64,000 bases of DNA. Source: Planctomycetota bacterium (GTDB taxonomy: Bacteria > Planctomycetota > UBA1135). The translations under genes were made by a program, and so were the position numbers. The stretch is taken from contig PAHY01000063.1 of assembly GCA_002705055.1 (NCBI GenBank), positions 79,808 to 143,807 on the forward strand, in the 5' to 3' direction. Below are positions 60,955-64,000 of the stretch, one piece after another; position 1 is the first letter of the stretch; each line of letters starts with the position of its first letter. The notes below the pieces were generated by a model, which worked only from the letters and a program-made list of their open reading frames with translations, was not told the origin of the DNA and did no database searches.

Positions 60955-61475
60955 CGAACGCCGAGTGGATCGAGGATGAGATGTCGCGTCGCGAACGCGT
61001 CGATCTCGCGATGCAGATGCTGCGACCTCTGGCCACGCCCGTGCGCGGCATCGCCATCCTCTTCCTGCTGGGTATTGTCCTCGTCAAGAAGCTCGACCTG
61101 CAGGATGATCCCGCGTCGATGTCCATTTTGGCTGGGTCACTCGCAGGGTGCGGCGCCTTGGCCTGGTCCGCCGACCGAAAACTCACGCGCACTTTTCAAG
61201 GTCAGAAGCTCGATCGCCTCGTTCCGCGATGGCCCGTTCGTGTGCGCTATGAAATCGATGAGCACAGCTTGACCGCGCACGGAGAGCTCGGAGACCGCAC
61301 GACCCTCAACCATGAGCAGATGTGTTCGGCGCGCGCGGTGGGCGACTTTCTGGTCCTGCAGTACGCCGGCCTGATCACGATTCAGCTGCGCCGAGATCGG
61401 CTCACCCCTTCCTTCCTTGCCCTCCTCCAGGGTGGCGCACCTCCCACCCTGAACTGGCCCGATGTTGGAGTTTGA
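60951..61475 (+). CDS. Small membrane protein, YcxB-like
   Basis: 174 residues from TTG 60951. There are two close transmembrane helices (PVRGIAILFLLGIVLV; MSILAGSLAGCGALAW at about 45-75), then a cytoplasmic strand-rich domain with TLNHEQMCSARAVGDFLVLQYAGLITIQLRRDRL, the YcxB-like pattern (strand, then a short patch predicted to face the membrane). The family has no known function. It is followed by a related gene that overlaps by 14 bases. Confidence 0.65.
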   Translation: MTNAEWIEDEMSRRERVDLAMQMLRPLATPVRGIAILFLLGIVLVKKLDLQDDPASMSILAGSLAGCGALAWSADRKLTRTFQGQKLDRLVPRWPVRVRYEIDEHSLTAHGELGDRTTLNHEQMCSARAVGDFLVLQYAGLITIQLRRDRLTPSFLALLQGGAPPTLNWPDVGV

Positions 61476-61980
61476 GATCGAGCGCACCTTTGACGAAGCG
61501 CTCGCCTCCGCCAAGGCGAAGCTTCGGGACGACCCCCTCGTCCGCAGGTGGCGTTGGAAGTATCGCGTGATCTTCCCGCTCGCGGCAGCGCTGATCCCGT
61601 TGATCCGCAGCGTCGTGGTCGAAGACACGGCAGAGGCTCAGCTTCGATGGGCCGCTCAGGTGATCGGCGTGGCGATCCTCGTCTCCTTCTGGGTGAGTTC
61701 CGAGTACCGCTCCGTGGAGAAATGGCGGACCTTCTTGGTGGGATCACTGGGCCCCTGGCCGCGCACGGAGAGATTCGAGATCCGTGAAGAGGGTTTCGCC
61801 GTGGTCACTCCCTTCGCACACTTCTTCCGCCCCTGGAGCATGCTTTCATCCGTGCAAGAGCATGCCGGCGGAATGACGCTTCATTGGCAACTCGGCGACC
61901 CCACCGATTTGCCCAGCCGATGCCTCACCTCGGAGGTAAAGCAGGCGCTCGCCCGAGCTGCCAACCTCGACCTGACCTAG
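61462..61980 (+). CDS. Small membrane protein, YcxB-like, paralogue of the preceding gene
   Basis: 172 residues. The plan is the same: a charged N-terminus (EFEIERTFDEALASAKAKL), two helices (VIFPLAAALIPLIRSVVV; WAAQVIGVAILVSFWVS) and a C-terminal strand domain (RFEIREEGFAVVTPFAHFFRPWSMLSSVQEHAGGMTLHW). Similarity to the preceding gene is in layout rather than residue identity. The stop shares CTAG (61977-61980) with trpS. Confidence 0.65.
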   Translation: MLEFEIERTFDEALASAKAKLRDDPLVRRWRWKYRVIFPLAAALIPLIRSVVVEDTAEAQLRWAAQVIGVAILVSFWVSSEYRSVEKWRTFLVGSLGPWPRTERFEIREEGFAVVTPFAHFFRPWSMLSSVQEHAGGMTLHWQLGDPTDLPSRCLTSEVKQALARAANLDLT

Positions 61981-62960
61981 CGCAAGCCGCAGGCCTTCGC
62001 GGCGCGGTCGCGCACTTCGGTGGCGCGGGCGCGGGCTTTCTCGGCCCCGGCGGCCAGGATGCGTTCGACCTCGGCGCGGTCGGCGATCAACTCCTTGCGG
62101 CGCGCGCGGGCCGGCGCGAAGTACTCCTCCATGCCGTCGCGGATGACGCCCTTGAGGTGCCCGTAACCGGGCGCGCCCTCGCCGCCGGCGCGGACCTTGT
62201 CCTTCCAGTCGCTGACTTCGGCCTCGTCGCAGAACAGCGCCATCAGATCGAACAGGAAGAGCTCCTCCGGGTCCTTCGGCTCTTCGGGTGGGCGGCTGTC
62301 GGTCACGACCTTGTTGACGACCTTCTTGAGCGCCTTGCCCTCCTCGAAGATCCAGATGGTGTTGCCGTAGCTCTTGGACATCTTCTGTCCGTCCAGCCCG
62401 GGCACCTTCTGCATCTTCTCGGCCTTCGGCATCCGCATCTCGGGGCGGACGAAGACCTCGCCGTAGGCCTGATTGAAGTAGCCGGCCATGTCCTGCGTCA
62501 TCTCGACGTGCTGGACCTGATCCTTGCCGACCGGCACGCAGGTCGAGTCGTAGGCCAGGATGTCGGCCGCCATCAGGATCGGGTAAGTGAACAGCCCGAC
62601 GTTGGGTTTCACGCCTTGCGCCACCTTGTCCTTGAAGCTGTGAGCGCGCTCGAGCAGGCCCATGCCGGTGACCGTCGCCAGCAGCCAGGCGATCTCGGTG
62701 ACCTCGGGCACGTCCGACTGCCGAAACAGGCAGGCCTTCGCCGGGTCGAGCCCCAGCGCCAGGTAGGTGACCGCGGTCTCGAAGACGAACTCGCGCAGCT
62801 TCTCCGGATCGCGATTCGACGTCAGCGCGTGGTAATCCGCGATGAAGTAGAAATGCTCCCCATCCTCCTGCTGCAGCTGAATGTGCTGGCGGATGGCGCC
62901 GAAGTAGTTGCCGATGTGCAGCAGGCCGCTCGGCTGGATGCCGGACAGGTAGGTCTCCAT
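61977..62960 (-). CDS. trpS: Tryptophanyl-tRNA synthetase
   Basis: Class I synthetase of 327 residues, the bacterial length. The HIGH-type motif is in SGIQPSGLLHIGNYFGAIRQ at 7-26, then YFIADYHALTSNRDPE, MAADILAYDSTCVPVGKDQVQHVEMTQDMA, and the KMSKS motif in DGQKMSKSYGNTIW. All motifs are intact. TAGGAT lies nine bases before the ATG. Confidence 0.97.
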   Translation of the reverse strand: METYLSGIQPSGLLHIGNYFGAIRQHIQLQQEDGEHFYFIADYHALTSNRDPEKLREFVFETAVTYLALGLDPAKACLFRQSDVPEVTEIAWLLATVTGMGLLERAHSFKDKVAQGVKPNVGLFTYPILMAADILAYDSTCVPVGKDQVQHVEMTQDMAGYFNQAYGEVFVRPEMRMPKAEKMQKVPGLDGQKMSKSYGNTIWIFEEGKALKKVVNKVVTDSRPPEEPKDPEELFLFDLMALFCDEAEVSDWKDKVRAGGEGAPGYGHLKGVIRDGMEEYFAPARARRKELIADRAEVERILAAGAEKARARATEVRDRAAKACGLR

Positions 62961-62969
62961 GGCGGGGAG

Positions 62970-62975
62970 ATCCTA
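62970..62975 (-). promoter_or_regulatory. trpS: -10-like TAGGAT before trpS
   Basis: Minus-strand TAGGAT, nine bases before the trpS ATG. The spacer reads CTCCCCGCC, with no ribosome site. Confidence 0.55.
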
Positions 62976-63024
62976 GCAGGGCGGCGGCAGCGCATCTGCA
63001 CGCTCTCGCGACTCATACGCGAAC

Positions 63025-64000
63025 CTATCGCTGATACAGGCGCAACCCCAGCTGATCGCAGAGGAGCCAGCCTCCGAGCCGGGAGGCCAGCATGTTTCGG
63101 CCCATCACGCCGCCGTAGCGAGCCGTCTCACCGACAAACACAAGATCGCTCGCGCGGAATGCTCGCACCCGTTCGTCTGCGCCGACAAACACCAGGCTCG
63201 ACGACGAGGTGTCTACCCCCACAATGCTCGATTGGGCAAACTGCCTTCGGAATACCTGTTCCAACTGGACTCCCGCGCCACGATACACCGTGATGCGGCC
63301 ATTGAAGTCTCCGACCACGACAGCCTGGCCCTGAAGGGGGCCAGACGACAGGATATCCATGCTGGTGCAATCAGCAGTCTCCTGATCGATGACATTGCCC
63401 TGGTGATCGAGCACATACAGGTCACCACCAAGGACGCCCGCAACGATCTCGCGGACCCCGTCATGGTCCAGGTCAATGGTCTTCAAGCAGCCGATGCGCC
63501 GGAACGGGCTCGAAAGCGTGGCCGAACGCCAGATTCCAATCCCAACTGGATAAGCATAGGCATGGACGGCCGCCCCGTTCGCCGCAGTGGATTCATGTGC
63601 GCCGCCGACCACGATCTCCCAATCACCGTCCCCTTCTAGGTCCACAACCTCCATGCTGAGAAAGGTCTCTCCAGCAGGCTGCTCGGACTCGAATCCGAGC
63701 TGGAAACCTGTTGCTCGTGCCCAAAACCACTCCTGTATAAGACCTTCATTCCCACGATTGACCGCAGTGAAGATCTGGGGAAAACCATCTCCATCCGGAT
63801 CGGCGAGAGACATCGCGTGAATCTCCCGACTCGTTTGCGTCGAGGGCTGACGCTCGAGCAATTCTAAGGTGACCGCGTCGTAAATCGCGATTCGTCCCGA
63901 GCCAGAGAAACTCTTTGAAGTGCTGCTTGCGATCACAATCTCAAGCAATCCGTCGCCGTCGAGATCCGCTTCGAGCGGCCCAAGGAAGGGTCCTTCAATT
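63025..64000 (-). CDS. VCBS/FG-GAP repeat protein, 5' part outside the window
   Basis: The frame is open to the right edge and reads through a TTG at 63948 with the in-frame sequence IEGPFLGPLEADLDGDGLLEIVIAS, so the gene is incomplete at its start. At least 325 residues are visible. Repeats carry the calcium-type loop DxDxDG with a following strand: DLDGDGLLEIVIAS, DPDGDGFPQIFTA, DLEGDGDWEIVVGG, DLDHDGVREIVAGV. These build an integrin-like beta-propeller, usually on secreted or surface proteins for adhesion or carbohydrate binding. It sits 64 bases after trpS on the same strand. GC is slightly lower than around it. Confidence 0.85.
   Translation of the reverse strand, partial: IEGPFLGPLEADLDGDGLLEIVIASSTSKSFSGSGRIAIYDAVTLELLERQPSTQTSREIHAMSLADPDGDGFPQIFTAVNRGNEGLIQEWFWARATGFQLGFESEQPAGETFLSMEVVDLEGDGDWEIVVGGAHESTAANGAAVHAYAYPVGIGIWRSATLSSPFRRIGCLKTIDLDHDGVREIVAGVLGGDLYVLDHQGNVIDQETADCTSMDILSSGPLQGQAVVVGDFNGRITVYRGAGVQLEQVFRRQFAQSSIVGVDTSSSSLVFVGADERVRAFRASDLVFVGETARYGGVMGRNMLASRLGGWLLCDQLGLRLYQR

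Overview
The window is 64 kb of gene-dense, high-GC bacterial chromosome. It holds about 50 protein genes, no rRNA, tRNA or CRISPR array that I can see, and no stretch over 300 bases without a gene. The mix suggests a Planctomycetota-like or related Gram-negative bacterium. It has TolC/RND efflux parts, many signal-peptide and lipobox proteins, secreted metalloproteases, an arylsulfotransferase-like protein, bacterial XPB, and an intact DXP isoprenoid step. This assignment comes from gene content only and is tentative.

Layout: 1-104 is the N-terminal piece of a transposase-like gene behind a stem-loop. 156-4975 is a minus-strand run: purM, two exported proteins, a membrane spermidine-synthase-like protein and a small membrane protein. 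5043-8880 is dxr, a site-2 protease with four PDZ-like modules, and a UbiA-family enzyme. 8884-13098 holds a HEAT-type lipoprotein, dus and a TolC-family protein. 13156-15947 holds thiL, tsaE, an ECF sigma factor and its probable anti-sigma partner. 16431-29547 is one minus-strand operon with mostly overlapping start/stop codons: galE, an M28 peptidase, a PBP4-type carboxypeptidase, an inositol-phosphatase-family enzyme, a four-half UvrA relative, XPB helicase, an XPB-associated protein and a ThiE-like enzyme. 29568-36468 holds lipoproteins, aroA, purC, an acyltransferase with an apparent CTG start, and an archaemetzincin-like protease. 36392-44779 holds mnmG, exported proteins and an RND efflux pair. 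44884-48279 is tig-clpP-clpX, with a strong terminator between clpP and clpX. 48309-55671 holds a degenerate M1-like protein, a DHH phosphoesterase, rlmN and a 1216-residue multidomain exported protein. 55668-64000 holds an arylsulfotransferase-like protein, a lysine 6-aminotransferase with an aldehyde-dehydrogenase remnant, rnpA-yidD, two small YcxB-like membrane proteins, trpS, and the end of a VCBS/FG-GAP protein cut by the window edge.

Two things stand out. First, the divergent UvrA relative, the XPB helicase and the helicase-associated protein are consecutive and tightly coupled, which suggests a damage-processing module separate from canonical UvrABC. Second, at least a dozen transcription units have a TAGAAT- or TAGGAT-like hexamer 6-10 bases before the start codon, as expected for leaderless mRNAs. 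Gene packing is extreme: four convergent pairs share one CTAG holding both stop codons, and thiL shares a CATG start with its divergent neighbour.
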